A stretch of 64,000 nt of DNA from Ornithinibacillus xuwenensis (GCF_039614845.1 NZ_JBDIML010000003.1:434001-498000), one strand, 5' to 3'. Counted from the stretch's first letter, positions 1 through 8,558 are shown. The notes: a model not told the origin generated them from the sequence alone. Made by a program: numbers and translations.

Positions 1-82
1 ATGCCCCTGATAATAGTACAATGATAAGTGGAACCTTTCGAATCTGTTCCGTTTGTTCTGGTTGCTCCTGACTCTTAACCAT
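1..82 (-). CDS. 5' end of a probable multidrug-efflux MFS transporter (partial)
   Basis: Reading the minus strand, an ATG at 80-82 follows an AAGGAAG ribosome-binding site and opens a frame that runs off the left edge of the window. The 27 visible residues are a charged Glu/Gln-rich head, then Arg-Lys-Val-Pro and a hydrophobic run (LIIVLLSGA). This matches the N-terminus of DHA2/EmrB-type major facilitator exporters, which begin with a short polar tail and then helix 1. Only the tail and the start of helix 1 are inside the window, so the family is an inference and another polytopic membrane protein is possible. It is transcribed divergently from the NRDE gene. Confidence 0.5.
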   Translation of the reverse strand, partial: MVKSQEQPEQTEQIRKVPLIIVLLSGA

Positions 83-344
83 ACTGCTTCCTTCTTTCTC
101 TATTTACTCATACTTATTGATACCACAAGGCTAGTATTTTATGACTAGATTGTGGAATACTTATCTACTTGAAATTTGACAAGATTCCATTATAACATCC
201 CCATTCATATTTAAAAAAGGAAACGAACTAGAGAATTGTATCCCATTTAGCAAGATGTTTACCTCATAAATCCTTTGGTATTTTATGATATTTCTTAAGC
301 TATTCGTTTATAATGAATGTAAAAGGAGGACGTATTTAAGTTAT

Positions 345-1106
345 GTGCTAATACTTTTCCAATTACAAGAACATCCACATTACAAGCTCATCCTTACTGC
401 TAATCGAGATGAGTTCTATAATCGTCCAACGGCACAGGCACAATTCTGGCAAACTGCCCCTACAATTCTTGCTGGTAGAGACCTTGAGCAAATGGGTACC
501 TGGTTAGGAATTACAAAAGAAGGTCGTGTTGCTGCCTTGACGAACTACCGTGATCCAAAGCAAATGAAGTTCGGTAAATTTTCTCGTGGTGCAATCGTTT
601 CGAATTATCTAGAAAGCATGGATACAGCGGAACATTATTTAGAAGCATTACGCAAAGATAAATTAAATTATGTAGGCTTCAATGTGTTAGTTGGAAATCC
701 TAATGAACTTGCCTATTACAACAATATCGAGGATAGTATGACTGCCATTCCACCTGGTACACATGGGCTAAGCAATCATTTCTTAAATACACCTTGGCCA
801 AAGGTAGAAAAAGGCAAAAAGAAACTTCAGGAGTACACCTTGAATAGAGAAAAGATTATTGTAGAGGATCTTTTTCAAATTTTGTCAGACTCAGAAGAAG
901 CCGATGAGAAGGAAATTCCAGACACAGGAATTGATAAAGAGCTTGAAAAAAGATTATCTCCCATGTTTATTGCGTTACCTGATTATGGAACTCGTTGTTC
1001 AACTGTAGTTACGATCGATAATAATAATTATGTAACCTTTTCTGAAAGAACATTTCAAGCTGGTGAACAGGCTTATGAAGTTAATATGGAATTTCAAATC
1101 GAATAA
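345..1106 (+). CDS. NRDE (TANGO2-like) family protein, 5' end probably frameshifted
   Basis: The protein carries the family hallmark Asn-Arg-Asp-Glu in 'LTANRDEFYNRP' close to its N-terminus, followed by 'AGRDLEQMGTWLG' and 'TNYRD', which are typical of NRDE/TANGO2 proteins of about 250-270 residues. Their biochemical role is unsettled. Family members begin Met-Cys, and that Cys is the presumed Ntn-type nucleophile. Here an AAAGGAGG site (323-329) precedes ATG TGC at 343, but the next bases give an immediate stop. The conserved frame (LILFQLQ...) can be entered only from GTG at 345 or from a poorly placed ATG at 285. One base appears to be missing around 345-349, so the Met-Cys start is lost. 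It is a lone gene ended by a hairpin terminator. The family call is firm; the true start is uncertain. Confidence 0.8.
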   Translation: MLILFQLQEHPHYKLILTANRDEFYNRPTAQAQFWQTAPTILAGRDLEQMGTWLGITKEGRVAALTNYRDPKQMKFGKFSRGAIVSNYLESMDTAEHYLEALRKDKLNYVGFNVLVGNPNELAYYNNIEDSMTAIPPGTHGLSNHFLNTPWPKVEKGKKKLQEYTLNREKIIVEDLFQILSDSEEADEKEIPDTGIDKELEKRLSPMFIALPDYGTRCSTVVTIDNNNYVTFSERTFQAGEQAYEVNMEFQIE

Positions 1107-1150
1107 GGAAGAAGTTCAAGCTACCTACTACTGGAACTTCTTCCTTATTT
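1105..1150. terminator. Bidirectional terminator between convergent genes
   Basis: A 13-bp perfect inverted repeat (1105-1117 with 1134-1146) is followed by a T-rich tail. It lies between the NRDE gene and the convergent CBS gene and can serve both. Confidence 0.85.
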
Positions 1151-1155
1151 TTATA

Positions 1156-1845
1156 TTATTCAATACTCATAATATCCCATGCCGTTATGATCCCCAGTAA
1201 TGTTTCACGGTCTATGCCGTTCTCTGTTATGAGTAGGGCATCAATTCGATTTCCCTTTTCAATCTCATCCTTAAATATCTCGACCGCTTCATAGACGGTG
1301 GTCGCTTTTTGGATAAACTGATGATTTGTATCCTTTTGATAAGGCAATATTTCTTCCAGGATTACCTCATGGATTTCGGCTTCCATATGTTTCGCTAACC
1401 ACTGCGTGATCCCACTTTCTGTCACAAGACCTTTAAAATGGTCGTGATCATATACAGGAAACTTGGAATATCCTTTCTCATGAATGGCATCTAATAGATT
1501 GGACAGCGGATCCTTCAATTGAAACGCCTGTACCTCACGAGCAAAAAGTGGGGTAACAAGCTTAGGTTGAGTAAACTCTCTTTCGATTTTCTCAATTTCT
1601 TCAACGATTGAATCATGCGGCTCAGCAATAACCTGTAAAGTATCCATGCGATTATGTACAATCGCATTTCTTAATTCCGCATACTCTAATAAATCCTCCT
1701 TATACCTTCTTACAGTGGCGTTGTATTTCGCTAAAATACGAACAGACTTTGAAAATCCAAATCCCTTACTATTGTCTAACTCCGAGTCCAAAGCCTTATC
1801 AATCCGATTAAATGCAGTAATAAATCGTTCTGAGTTTGTTGGCAT
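1156..1845 (-). CDS. CBS-pair protein with N-terminal HEPN-like helical domain
   Basis: This 229-residue soluble protein has two parts. Residues 1-85 are predicted helical and contain 'ELRNAIVHNR', an Arg-X4-His arrangement (R59, H64) like the catalytic motif of HEPN-fold ribonucleases. Residues about 100-229 form a Bateman module of two CBS motifs, with 'KFPVYDHDHFKGLVTESGITQWLA' in the first repeat region and 'ALLITENG...LLGIITAWDIM' at the end. CBS pairs usually bind adenosine nucleotides and regulate an attached domain. The gene lies 26 bp downstream of csaA and is probably co-transcribed with it. The CBS assignment is solid. The HEPN assignment rests on one motif and composition, so function is unknown. 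Confidence 0.75.
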   Translation of the reverse strand: MPTNSERFITAFNRIDKALDSELDNSKGFGFSKSVRILAKYNATVRRYKEDLLEYAELRNAIVHNRMDTLQVIAEPHDSIVEEIEKIEREFTQPKLVTPLFAREVQAFQLKDPLSNLLDAIHEKGYSKFPVYDHDHFKGLVTESGITQWLAKHMEAEIHEVILEEILPYQKDTNHQFIQKATTVYEAVEIFKDEIEKGNRIDALLITENGIDRETLLGIITAWDIMSIE

Positions 1846-1871
1846 TGAAAAGCTCTCCTTCAGATCATGGT

Positions 1872-2201
1872 TTATGAAATTTTTGTTCCATTTTCTACCT
1901 CTTCATCAGGGCGAAGTAGTACAACATCATCCTCTGTTGGTACACCACCCAGTACTAACACCTCTGACTTAAACCCTGCAATTCTTCTCGGTGGAAAGTT
2001 CACTACTGCAACAACTTGTCTCCCAAGCAAATTTTCCGATTCATAACGCTTTGTGATTTGAGCAGAAGATTGTTTCACACCAAATTCTCCAAAATCAATC
2101 TCTAGCTTAATAGCTGGTTTTCTTGCTTCAGGAAAAGGCTCTGCCTTGATAACGGTACCTACTCGCAAGTCAAGTTTCATAAAATCATCAATTGTTGCCA
2201 T
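1872..2201 (-). CDS. csaA: tRNA-binding-domain protein CsaA
   Basis: A 109-residue single OB-fold protein of the EMAP-II/tRNA-binding family, normal length for CsaA. Recognisable blocks are 'LDLRVGTVIKAEPFPEARKP' at the N-terminus, 'KQSSAQITKRY' in the middle and 'VVAVVNFPPRRIAGFKSEVLVLG' in the second half. In B. subtilis CsaA is a cytosolic dimer that has been described as an export-related chaperone and binds tRNA-like ligands. The ATG at 2199-2201 follows a GGGGGG site at good spacing. It is the first gene of a probable two-gene operon with the CBS protein and diverges from the Mn catalase. Confidence 0.93.
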   Translation of the reverse strand: MATIDDFMKLDLRVGTVIKAEPFPEARKPAIKLEIDFGEFGVKQSSAQITKRYESENLLGRQVVAVVNFPPRRIAGFKSEVLVLGGVPTEDDVVLLRPDEEVENGTKIS

Positions 2202-2409
2202 CTTGAAATACCCCCTTCAACTAAAGAAACCCCCATGTACATAAGAAGCTGAACATAGAGGTTTAATAAACATGGTTGGTATCTTCTATTATTACTATTG
2301 TACTTTCTCTTATACATAAGTAAAAGTAATTTAACTCCATAAATCAGTATACTTCCTTTGCTTTAGTAAATCCTAACATTATTCATTCAGAGGAAGGGAT
2401 GTTGATTAG

Positions 2410-3288
2410 ATGTTTTACCACATAAAAGAATTACAATACAATGCCAAGCCATCGCAACCAGATCCAGTCTATGCGAAAAAGCTCCAAGAAATCTTAGGTG
2501 GTCAATTCGGTGAAATTAGTGTGATGATGCAATACTTATTTCAAGGTTTTAATTGTCGTGCAGAAGCAAAGTATCGCGATATGATACTCGATATTGGTAC
2601 CGAAGAAATTGCACATGTTGAAATGATTGCCACAATGATTGCGCAGTTATTAGATGGAGCACCTGCAAATGCACAAGAAGAGGCTGCTGCTCAAAATCCT
2701 GCGGTTGCTGCTGTTTTAGGCGGAATGAATCCACAGCATGCAATTGTTTCAGGTCTTGGTGCTACCGCCACAGACAGTGTTGGCTATCCTTGGAATGCCC
2801 GTTATATGATTGCCAGCGGAAATCTTTTAGCTGATTTTCGTGCAAATCTAAACGCAGAGTCACAAGGCCGATTACAGGTTGTTCGTCTCTATGAATCCAC
2901 GACAGATCCAGGTGTTCGTGATATGTTGTCCTTTTTAATTGCTCGTGATACGATGCATCAAAACCAATGGATGGCAGCAATCGAAGAGCTTGAACAAACA
3001 CAAAAACCGATAGTACCAAGCACATTCCCACAGGAACTAGAGAAGCAAGAAGTATCTTACGCCTTTATGAATTTTTCAAAAGGGGAGGAAAGTGCACAGG
3101 GTAGATGGGCAAATGGTCAAAGCATCGACCAACAAGCCAATTTTGAATATATCGCAAAACCAGAAGCAATGGGACAGGTACCACAATTACAACAAGCTCC
3201 AGCATATATCCATAACAGTCCAATGCCTGGAATGAATCCCCCTGCATTAGACCAAGCAAATTATGACCAACCCGGTCCGATTATGTAA
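2410..3288 (+). CDS. Manganese catalase (YdbD/CotJC type)
   Basis: A 292-residue dimanganese catalase that disproportionates hydrogen peroxide without heme. The ligand pattern of the family is intact: E35 in 'GEISVMMQYLFQ', E66 and H69 in 'GTEEIAHVEM', E151 in 'LNAESQGR' and H184 in 'DTMHQNQW'. These fall at or within a few residues of the ligand positions known for Lactiplantibacillus plantarum Mn catalase. The last 60 residues are Pro/Gln/Asn-rich and probably flexible. CotJC-like relatives are associated with spores or stationary phase in Bacillus, so a protective role in the spore or resting cell is plausible but not shown here. It is monocistronic and followed by a strong terminator. Confidence 0.93.
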   Translation: MFYHIKELQYNAKPSQPDPVYAKKLQEILGGQFGEISVMMQYLFQGFNCRAEAKYRDMILDIGTEEIAHVEMIATMIAQLLDGAPANAQEEAAAQNPAVAAVLGGMNPQHAIVSGLGATATDSVGYPWNARYMIASGNLLADFRANLNAESQGRLQVVRLYESTTDPGVRDMLSFLIARDTMHQNQWMAAIEELEQTQKPIVPSTFPQELEKQEVSYAFMNFSKGEESAQGRWANGQSIDQQANFEYIAKPEAMGQVPQLQQAPAYIHNSPMPGMNPPALDQANYDQPGPIM

Positions 3289-3293
3289 GGCAT

Positions 3294-3326
3294 AACCCCA
3301 ATTCATCTAAGAATTGGGGTTCATTT
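3294..3326 (+). terminator. Rho-independent terminator after Mn catalase
   Basis: An 11-bp perfect stem (3294-3304 with 3311-3321) with a short loop is followed by a T-rich stretch a few bases after the catalase stop codon. Confidence 0.85.
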
Positions 3327-3412
3327 TCATCATAAGTATGTATTCTTTATTTTCCATTAGAAATACTATATCCTAGTACATGTGTATGATTTATTTAGAA
3401 GGGGGAAATACC

Positions 3413-4228
3413 ATGACAATGAAAAAAGCTCTAACCCTTGCAGGCTCTGATACAAGTGGTGGTGCAGGTATTCAAGCTGACTTAAAAACCTTTCAAGAAC
3501 ATGGGGTATACGGCATGAATGCTCTTACTTCCATTGTTACAATGGAACCAAATGGCTGGAATCATAATGTGACAACAATTGATGTGAATGTCGTAGAAAA
3601 GCAGTTAGATACCATTCTATCTGTTGGTGTAGATGCAATGAAATCAGGAATGCTTGGTACAGTTGACGTGATTCAGCTTGGTGCAAGAAAAATTAAGGAG
3701 CATCAAATAGATAAGTATGTACTAGATCCGGTAATGGTTTGTAAAGGAGAAGACGAACTATTACTACCTGAAAATACCGATGCAATGCGTGAAGTTCTTC
3801 TACCTGTCTCACTAGTGACAACGCCGAATCTTTTTGAAGCTTGGCAATTAGCACAAACTTCAGGTCCAATCAAGACAATTGATGGAATGAAGGAAGCAGC
3901 TGTTAAGATTCATGAGCTTGGTGCAAAAAATGTCGTGATAAAAGGCGGAAGCGCAATCGAGCATGAAAAAGCAGTAGACTTATTCTACGATGGTAAGGAT
4001 TTCACACTACTCGAAAGTGATAAAATTGATACAACCTATAATCATGGTGCAGGATGTACATTTGCTGCGGCAATAACCGCTAATCTTGCAAATGGACAAT
4101 CTGTCTTAGACGCTGTTACGAATGCGAAGAAATTTGTTTCAGCTGCCATTAAGCACGGCTGGAAGCTAAATGATTATGTAGGACCAGTTATGCATGGTGC
4201 ATACAATAAATATGAAGTAGGTCAGTAA
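3413..4228 (+). CDS. pdxK: Pyridoxal/pyridoxine kinase PdxK (ThiD-like)
   Basis: A cytosolic ribokinase-fold kinase that phosphorylates B6 vitamers in the PLP salvage pathway. From the ATG at 3413 it has 271 residues, the length of B. subtilis PdxK, with the same landmarks: 'AGSDTSGGAGIQADLKTF' at the N-terminus, 'GMLGTVDVI', 'LDPVMVCKG', 'TTPNLFEA', and the anion-hole/active-site block 'HGAGCTFAAA' near residue 215. An upstream in-frame ATG at 3380 lacks a Shine-Dalgarno, whereas AAGGGGGAAA stands directly before 3413, so the later start is preferred. It has its own terminator and sits convergent to pbuX. HMP kinase (ThiD) is the main alternative, but the length and the VMVCKG and HGAGCTF blocks fit PdxK best. 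Confidence 0.9.
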   Translation: MTMKKALTLAGSDTSGGAGIQADLKTFQEHGVYGMNALTSIVTMEPNGWNHNVTTIDVNVVEKQLDTILSVGVDAMKSGMLGTVDVIQLGARKIKEHQIDKYVLDPVMVCKGEDELLLPENTDAMREVLLPVSLVTTPNLFEAWQLAQTSGPIKTIDGMKEAAVKIHELGAKNVVIKGGSAIEHEKAVDLFYDGKDFTLLESDKIDTTYNHGAGCTFAAAITANLANGQSVLDAVTNAKKFVSAAIKHGWKLNDYVGPVMHGAYNKYEVGQ

Positions 4229-4233
4229 TCAAG

Positions 4234-4266
4234 CATGGAGAAGGAAAACGAATTCCTTCTCCATGT
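4234..4266. terminator. Bidirectional terminator between pdxK and pbuX
   Basis: A 13-bp inverted repeat (4234-4246 with 4254-4266) is flanked by T-rich and A-rich runs between two convergent genes. Confidence 0.8.
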
Positions 4267-4271
4267 TTTAA

Positions 4272-5558
4272 TTAGGCTTCTTTTTCTTGTAGTATTGTGA
4301 CCGTATTTTTTGTTGGTAACATATTAAAGATTATATTTAATACGATTGCTGTAACGCTTCCTGCAACAATACCATTTCCCGTTAAAATTTGGATGCTATC
4401 CGGTAATTTTGCAAACAATTCTGGAACGACTGTTACCCCTAGTCCCATCCCAACGGAGCATGCTACAATCATCGAGTTGCCTGTTGAACTTGCTATATCC
4501 TTGCTTAGCATTTTTATACCTTGTGAGATGACCATTCCAAACATGGCAATCATTGCTCCTCCCAGAACAGAAGTCGGAATAATCGTTGTAAAAGCAGCAA
4601 TTTTAGGAATAAATCCTAAGGCAACTAACATCCCGCCAGCTACAAAAATCACCTTTTTCGTTTTGATCCCAGTCATTTGTAATAGTCCAACATTTTGAGA
4701 AAAAGTAGTGTATTGAAAGGCGTTAAAAACTCCACCAATAAAGATGGCTATCCCTTCTGCTCGGTATCCTTTCGATAGATCCTTTTCCGATAATTCTTTT
4801 TCTGTCATATCACCTAAGGCAAAATAGACGCCAGTTGATTCAACTAGTGACACAATCGCTACTAGAGTCATGGTAAGAATAGCTGACCATTCAAACGTTG
4901 GCATTCCAAAATAAAAAGGCTCTGGCAAGTGAACATAAGATGCCTCTAATACAGCACTAAAATCTACTCTTCCCAATACAGCTGCTGCTGCAGTCCCAAC
5001 AATTAATCCAATTAAAATAGAAATAGATCGGATAAAGCCTTTCGTAAAGCGATACAATAAAATAATAAAAATTAATGTTCCAAAGCCTAAAGAAATATTG
5101 GCTATCGAACCAAAATCACTTTCTCCCTGTCCACCACCAAGATTATTAATTGCCACAGGAATAAGTGTCACACCAATAATAGTTACTACTGTTCCCGTGA
5201 CAATTGGCGGAAAGAATCGTACAAGCTTACCAAAGAAACCACTAATTAGGATAACAATTAATCCAGATACGATTATGGCACCATAAATCGCCGATACCCC
5301 ATATTGTCCACCAATAGCAATCATTGGTGCTACTGCTGTAAATGTACAGCCCAGTACCACTGGTAAACCAATACCAAAAAACCGATTGGATACAACTTGT
5401 AATAACGTAGCAACTCCACACATTAAAATATCAATAGCAACTAAGTATGTTAACTCTTCAGAGGTTAGTCCTAAGGATTCTCCTACTATTAAAGGAACCA
5501 ATATAGCTCCGGCATACATTGCTAATACATGCTGAATTCCAAGTGTTGCTGTCTTCAT
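4272..5558 (-). CDS. pbuX: Xanthine permease PbuX (NCS2 family)
   Basis: A polytopic NCS2 nucleobase:cation symporter of about 428 residues, hydrophobic throughout with 12-14 predicted membrane segments. The family block 'FQYTTFSQNVGLLQMTGIKTKK' near residue 290 and the long 'GMGLGVTVVPELFAKLP' segment identify the xanthine/uracil permease group. It begins 12 bp after the xpt stop codon, so the pair forms the xpt-pbuX purine salvage operon known from B. subtilis: PbuX imports xanthine and Xpt converts it to XMP. Two ATGs compete. The second (5556-5558) is better spaced from GGGGG than the first at 5564. Regulation comes from the purine riboswitch upstream of xpt. The exact substrate is inferred from the operon. 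Confidence 0.92.
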   Translation of the reverse strand: MKTATLGIQHVLAMYAGAILVPLIVGESLGLTSEELTYLVAIDILMCGVATLLQVVSNRFFGIGLPVVLGCTFTAVAPMIAIGGQYGVSAIYGAIIVSGLIVILISGFFGKLVRFFPPIVTGTVVTIIGVTLIPVAINNLGGGQGESDFGSIANISLGFGTLIFIILLYRFTKGFIRSISILIGLIVGTAAAAVLGRVDFSAVLEASYVHLPEPFYFGMPTFEWSAILTMTLVAIVSLVESTGVYFALGDMTEKELSEKDLSKGYRAEGIAIFIGGVFNAFQYTTFSQNVGLLQMTGIKTKKVIFVAGGMLVALGFIPKIAAFTTIIPTSVLGGAMIAMFGMVISQGIKMLSKDIASSTGNSMIVACSVGMGLGVTVVPELFAKLPDSIQILTGNGIVAGSVTAIVLNIIFNMLPTKNTVTILQEKEA

Positions 5559-5570
5559 TCTCATTTCCCC

Positions 5571-6140
5571 CTAACGAAAGGTTACGTTTCTATTTTGTAA
5601 TGAATCTATAATTGCTAGGGATTCTACACGAACCCCATTTGTTCGCAATACTTCTCCACCATCTTGAAAACCTTTTTCGATGACAATACCAACGCCAGCT
5701 AGTGATGCTCCAGCTTGCTCTACGATATTCATGATTCCTAGGACGGCTTGACCATTTGCGAGAAAATCATCAATAATAAGTACTTTATCCTTTTTTATTA
5801 AATACTCATTCGATACGGAAATTTCATTCGTTTCATTTTTCGTGTACGAATAAACGTTAGCCGATAGTAATTGATCTACTAACGTCAGTGATTTGCGTTT
5901 TCTAGCAAACACTACCGGGACTCCTAATTGTAAGCCTGTCATCATAGCTGGTGCAATTCCGGAAGATTCTAATGTTACGATTTTAGTAACCCCAGTCCCC
6001 TTAAAAAGCTCTGCAAAGGTGTTACCTATCTCTTGCATTAATACCGGGTCGATTTGATGATTTAAAAAAGCATCAACCTTTAATACCGTATTGGATAGAA
6101 CTGTACCCTCTTCCTTTATTTTTTGTTTTAATCGTTCCAT
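5571..6140 (-). CDS. xpt: Xanthine phosphoribosyltransferase
   Basis: A 189-residue cytosolic type I phosphoribosyltransferase that makes XMP from xanthine and PRPP. It begins 'MERLKQKIKEEG' and contains 'VDAFLNHQIDP' near residue 22, 'TLESSGIAPAMMTGL' at 57-70, and the PRPP-binding loop 'VLIIDDFLANGQA' at 120-132. It closely follows the layout of B. subtilis Xpt. It is the first gene of the xpt-pbuX operon. Its leader holds a purine aptamer and a terminator, so excess guanine or hypoxanthine should switch the operon off. Confidence 0.95.
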   Translation of the reverse strand: MERLKQKIKEEGTVLSNTVLKVDAFLNHQIDPVLMQEIGNTFAELFKGTGVTKIVTLESSGIAPAMMTGLQLGVPVVFARKRKSLTLVDQLLSANVYSYTKNETNEISVSNEYLIKKDKVLIIDDFLANGQAVLGIMNIVEQAGASLAGVGIVIEKGFQDGGEVLRTNGVRVESLAIIDSLQNRNVTFR

Positions 6141-6160
6141 AGCTAACTTCCTTTCCTAAC

Positions 6161-6214
6161 AAAAAAGCCCGAAAACATACTTCCTCCACTATGAAGAAGC
6201 AATGTTTTCGAGCT
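6161..6214 (-). terminator. Riboswitch expression-platform terminator before xpt
   Basis: On the minus strand a long hairpin (arms near 6167-6178 and 6203-6214) ends in six T residues, about 20 bases before the xpt start codon. It is placed as the intrinsic terminator of the purine riboswitch. Confidence 0.85.
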
Positions 6215-6284
6215 ATGTTAATTCGAAAATAAACAACGAAAAGATTACACGATTAAAGCCGTGTAATATGTCGTTCTGCCGCTT

Positions 6285-6355
6285 TTCATAGTCGGTTCAT
6301 TTACGGTAAACCGGTAGAGACTTGCGAGCCATATCCTCGCGATTATATGAAAATA
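6285..6355 (-). promoter_or_regulatory. Purine riboswitch aptamer, guanine class
   Basis: On the minus strand the conserved three-way-junction aptamer is present. P1 is an 8-bp perfect helix (6348-6355 with 6285-6292). Inside it are the J1/2 'ATAATCGCG', 'GGATATGG', the P2 helix, the J2/3 'TCTACC', the L3 loop 'CCGTAAATG', and the 3' 'GACTATG'. The specificity base in 'GACTATG' is C, the position-74 equivalent, which is expected for guanine/hypoxanthine rather than adenine sensing. A small perfect hairpin at 6247-6268 lies between the aptamer and the terminator and may belong to the antiterminator. Confidence 0.95.
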
Positions 6356-6488
6356 GTATTTAATTGTTTTCAAGTATATCACGCAAGTTGACAAAATCAA
6401 CCCAAAACATGAATAAAAAAAGATTCAGATTATTTCATAGCAAGGAAAGAGGAAAGTCTATCATTCTAACGCGTTAGTACCCTTATTA

Positions 6489-7355
6489 TCATCTAATGGA
6501 TTGAAGTTTATCTGGGTTACGTACGAAAAATATATTTTCGATTACGTTACCTCTAAACTCTACTATCGCTGCGACAAGGATTTCCTTCGCGGTTGAAATC
6601 ACAATCGCATCTTGTTTATTTAAAGTCATAAATTCTACTGCGACATCCTCGCCAAACTGCGGTAATTTTCGCATTAGACCAACCAGGAAACGAATAACAT
6701 TCATTGGGCTATGAATAGGGTAAATAGCCGCAGGAACCTTCCCTCCCCCATCAGAAAATACGGTAACGTCTTCGGAAAGAAGTGGCAGTAATTGCTCAAT
6801 ATCCCCAGCCTCAAGTGCATGAATAAACGCTTGGAACCACTCAGAATTAGCTGGTACATCTAATGTCTTATCTTCTTTCTGTATTTGGAGCTTTTCATAT
6901 GCCCGACTATAAATCTTGCGACAATTTACTTCACTCTTTTCAACGATGGATGCAATCGTTTTATAATCAAATCGAAGCGCTTCTTTTAATACAAAGATAG
7001 AACGTTCGACTAGTGTCAATTTCTCCATTAAAACAAGGATTGCATAGGAGAGTAAATCATTCTTGATTATAATATCCATCACGTCTTCATTAGAAGTACA
7101 AATTGGCTCTGGGAGCCATGGTCCAACATATTGCTCCCTTTTATTCTTAGCTGACTTTAGATGGTCTAGACAACGATTCGTGACCATCTTACATAAATAT
7201 GATTTTGGTTCTTCTAATCTATCAACCTCTACACTGTGTAGTTTAACAAAGACGTCCTGTACGGCATCCTCAGCATCCACCGTTGTACCCATCAATTGAT
7301 ATGCTAATGTAAATAGTAAAGGTCTGTATTCCTGATACATTACCTTTATCTCCAT
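6489..7355 (-). CDS. ECF41-type (SigJ-like) RNA polymerase sigma factor
   Basis: A 288-residue extracytoplasmic-function sigma factor with sigma2 at about 5-75, sigma4 at about 105-160 and a C-terminal SnoaL-like domain at 170-288. All three diagnostic ECF41 motifs are visible: WLPEP at 80-84 in the linker, DGGGK at 202-206, and NPDKL at 280-284. In this group the fused C-terminal domain replaces a separate anti-sigma factor and modulates activity. ECF41 genes typically neighbour a carboxymuconolactone decarboxylase, oxidoreductase or epimerase gene. Here the partner is the FAD oxidoreductase 27 bp upstream, in the same operon. A motif resembling the ECF41 promoter lies before the oxidoreductase, suggesting autoregulation. 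The inducing signal is unknown. Confidence 0.92.
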   Translation of the reverse strand: MEIKVMYQEYRPLLFTLAYQLMGTTVDAEDAVQDVFVKLHSVEVDRLEEPKSYLCKMVTNRCLDHLKSAKNKREQYVGPWLPEPICTSNEDVMDIIIKNDLLSYAILVLMEKLTLVERSIFVLKEALRFDYKTIASIVEKSEVNCRKIYSRAYEKLQIQKEDKTLDVPANSEWFQAFIHALEAGDIEQLLPLLSEDVTVFSDGGGKVPAAIYPIHSPMNVIRFLVGLMRKLPQFGEDVAVEFMTLNKQDAIVISTAKEILVAAIVEFRGNVIENIFFVRNPDKLQSIR

Positions 7356-7382
7356 ACAATACCCTCCCCGATTTCCTTTTCA

Positions 7383-8558
7383 CTATTTTAACAAACTTGC
7401 CATATCCCAAGTTAGCTTTCTAATATACAGACCAAGCTTTCCTGACAGAATCACATTCATTTTCAAAAATCTTATCCAGACCAGCCCCTTTTTCTCTCCA
7501 ATTCCAAAACAATAAGTAGCAATTGTCTTCTTATGAACTGGGGCTTTTCGCTTATAGAAGTCTGCTAAAATAACCTTACTCAATCTTTTACCTTGCATGG
7601 TCGCTTCTTTACATGTCATCGTATCTTCTGCTCCATTTCTCGGGTCAACTATTCGAGTACAATCCCCAATACTATATATTCCAGCTTTCCCGATTACTCT
7701 ATATGATTCATCCACTTTAATTCTACCATTCTCTGTTATTGGAAGGCTCCAGGAAGCAAGCACTGGATTAGGAATTAGTCCGATTGTCCACACACATAAC
7801 CCAGAAGAGATTTTTTCACCTGTTGTTAACAGCACTTCTCCATCTTTTTCCTGAACAGCTTTTGTATTATGCAACACATTTACCCCCATGCTAGTTAGTA
7901 AATCCTCTAGCTTTGCACTCATCCTCTTGTTTCCTTCAATAAATAGTCTTTCCTTGGAATTAATTAAATGAACACGTATATTGTTAGGTTGAAGACCAAT
8001 ATCTTGTGCATATTGCTTCATTTGTTCTGCTAATGATGCCGATGTTTCCACACCACTTATACCAGCTCCTACAACAGTAATAGTCATTAATCTTTTACGT
8101 TCCACAGAATCCGATAGCTGAAGTGCCCTACGTAAATCACTTTGCCATCTGTTACGAATTTCCATAGCTGCCTCTGAATTAGAAAGGGATATTCCTCCTT
8201 GCTCTGGTGAAGCTTGCTGAATAACACTTCCGACCGCTACAACAGCAAACTCATAAGGAAGAATCCCAGTCTCTTGTCGATTGTTTCGATAGAAAATTGT
8301 TTTCGTTTGATGATTTATATCGGTTACTGCCCCTTCAATAATTTCTACACTTTCTGGAAATAGCTTCTCCCAAGGAACTGTGATATCAACCTCATTAACT
8401 GCTGGCTTAAACATAAGAACTTTCCTTACATGAGAAGGTCTTGGGTCAATTAAAACGAGACGAAATTGTTCCTGCTTCGATACTTTCTTTTGAATAGACT
8501 TTATGGCATGTATTCCTGCATAACCGCCACCAATTATCGCTATTGTTTTTTTATTCAT
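7383..8558 (-). CDS. FAD-dependent NAD(P)H oxidoreductase (NDH-2-like), ECF41 partner
   Basis: A flavoprotein of about 391 residues in the pyridine-nucleotide-disulfide oxidoreductase / type II NADH dehydrogenase-like family. The N-terminal dinucleotide fold shows 'IAIIGGGYAGIHA'; a second one is 'TVVGAGISGVETSASLAEQ' near residue 165. The FAD-contact segment 'GIYSIGDCTRI' is near residue 300. NDH-2 enzymes pass electrons from NADH to quinone at the membrane. Here the C-terminus is short and mildly hydrophobic, so quinone use is only inferred. ATG at 8558 is preferred because GGAG stands nine bases ahead; an in-frame ATG at 8573 is less well placed. The gene leads the operon with the sigma factor and is probably its target. 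Confidence 0.85.
   Translation of the reverse strand: MNKKTIAIIGGGYAGIHAIKSIQKKVSKQEQFRLVLIDPRPSHVRKVLMFKPAVNEVDITVPWEKLFPESVEIIEGAVTDINHQTKTIFYRNNRQETGILPYEFAVVAVGSVIQQASPEQGGISLSNSEAAMEIRNRWQSDLRRALQLSDSVERKRLMTITVVGAGISGVETSASLAEQMKQYAQDIGLQPNNIRVHLINSKERLFIEGNKRMSAKLEDLLTSMGVNVLHNTKAVQEKDGEVLLTTGEKISSGLCVWTIGLIPNPVLASWSLPITENGRIKVDESYRVIGKAGIYSIGDCTRIVDPRNGAEDTMTCKEATMQGKRLSKVILADFYKRKAPVHKKTIATYCFGIGEKKGLVWIRFLKMNVILSGKLGLYIRKLTWDMASLLK

Noticed and set aside
1646..1972. 108-residue plus-strand frame across the CBS gene start
   Set aside because: Antisense shadow of the CBS and csaA genes; no ribosome-binding site and no protein-like composition.
2262..2290. Sigma-B-like promoter before the Mn catalase (GTTTAA and TGGTAT)
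   Set aside because: Only ten bases separate the elements; sigma-B promoters need about 12-14.
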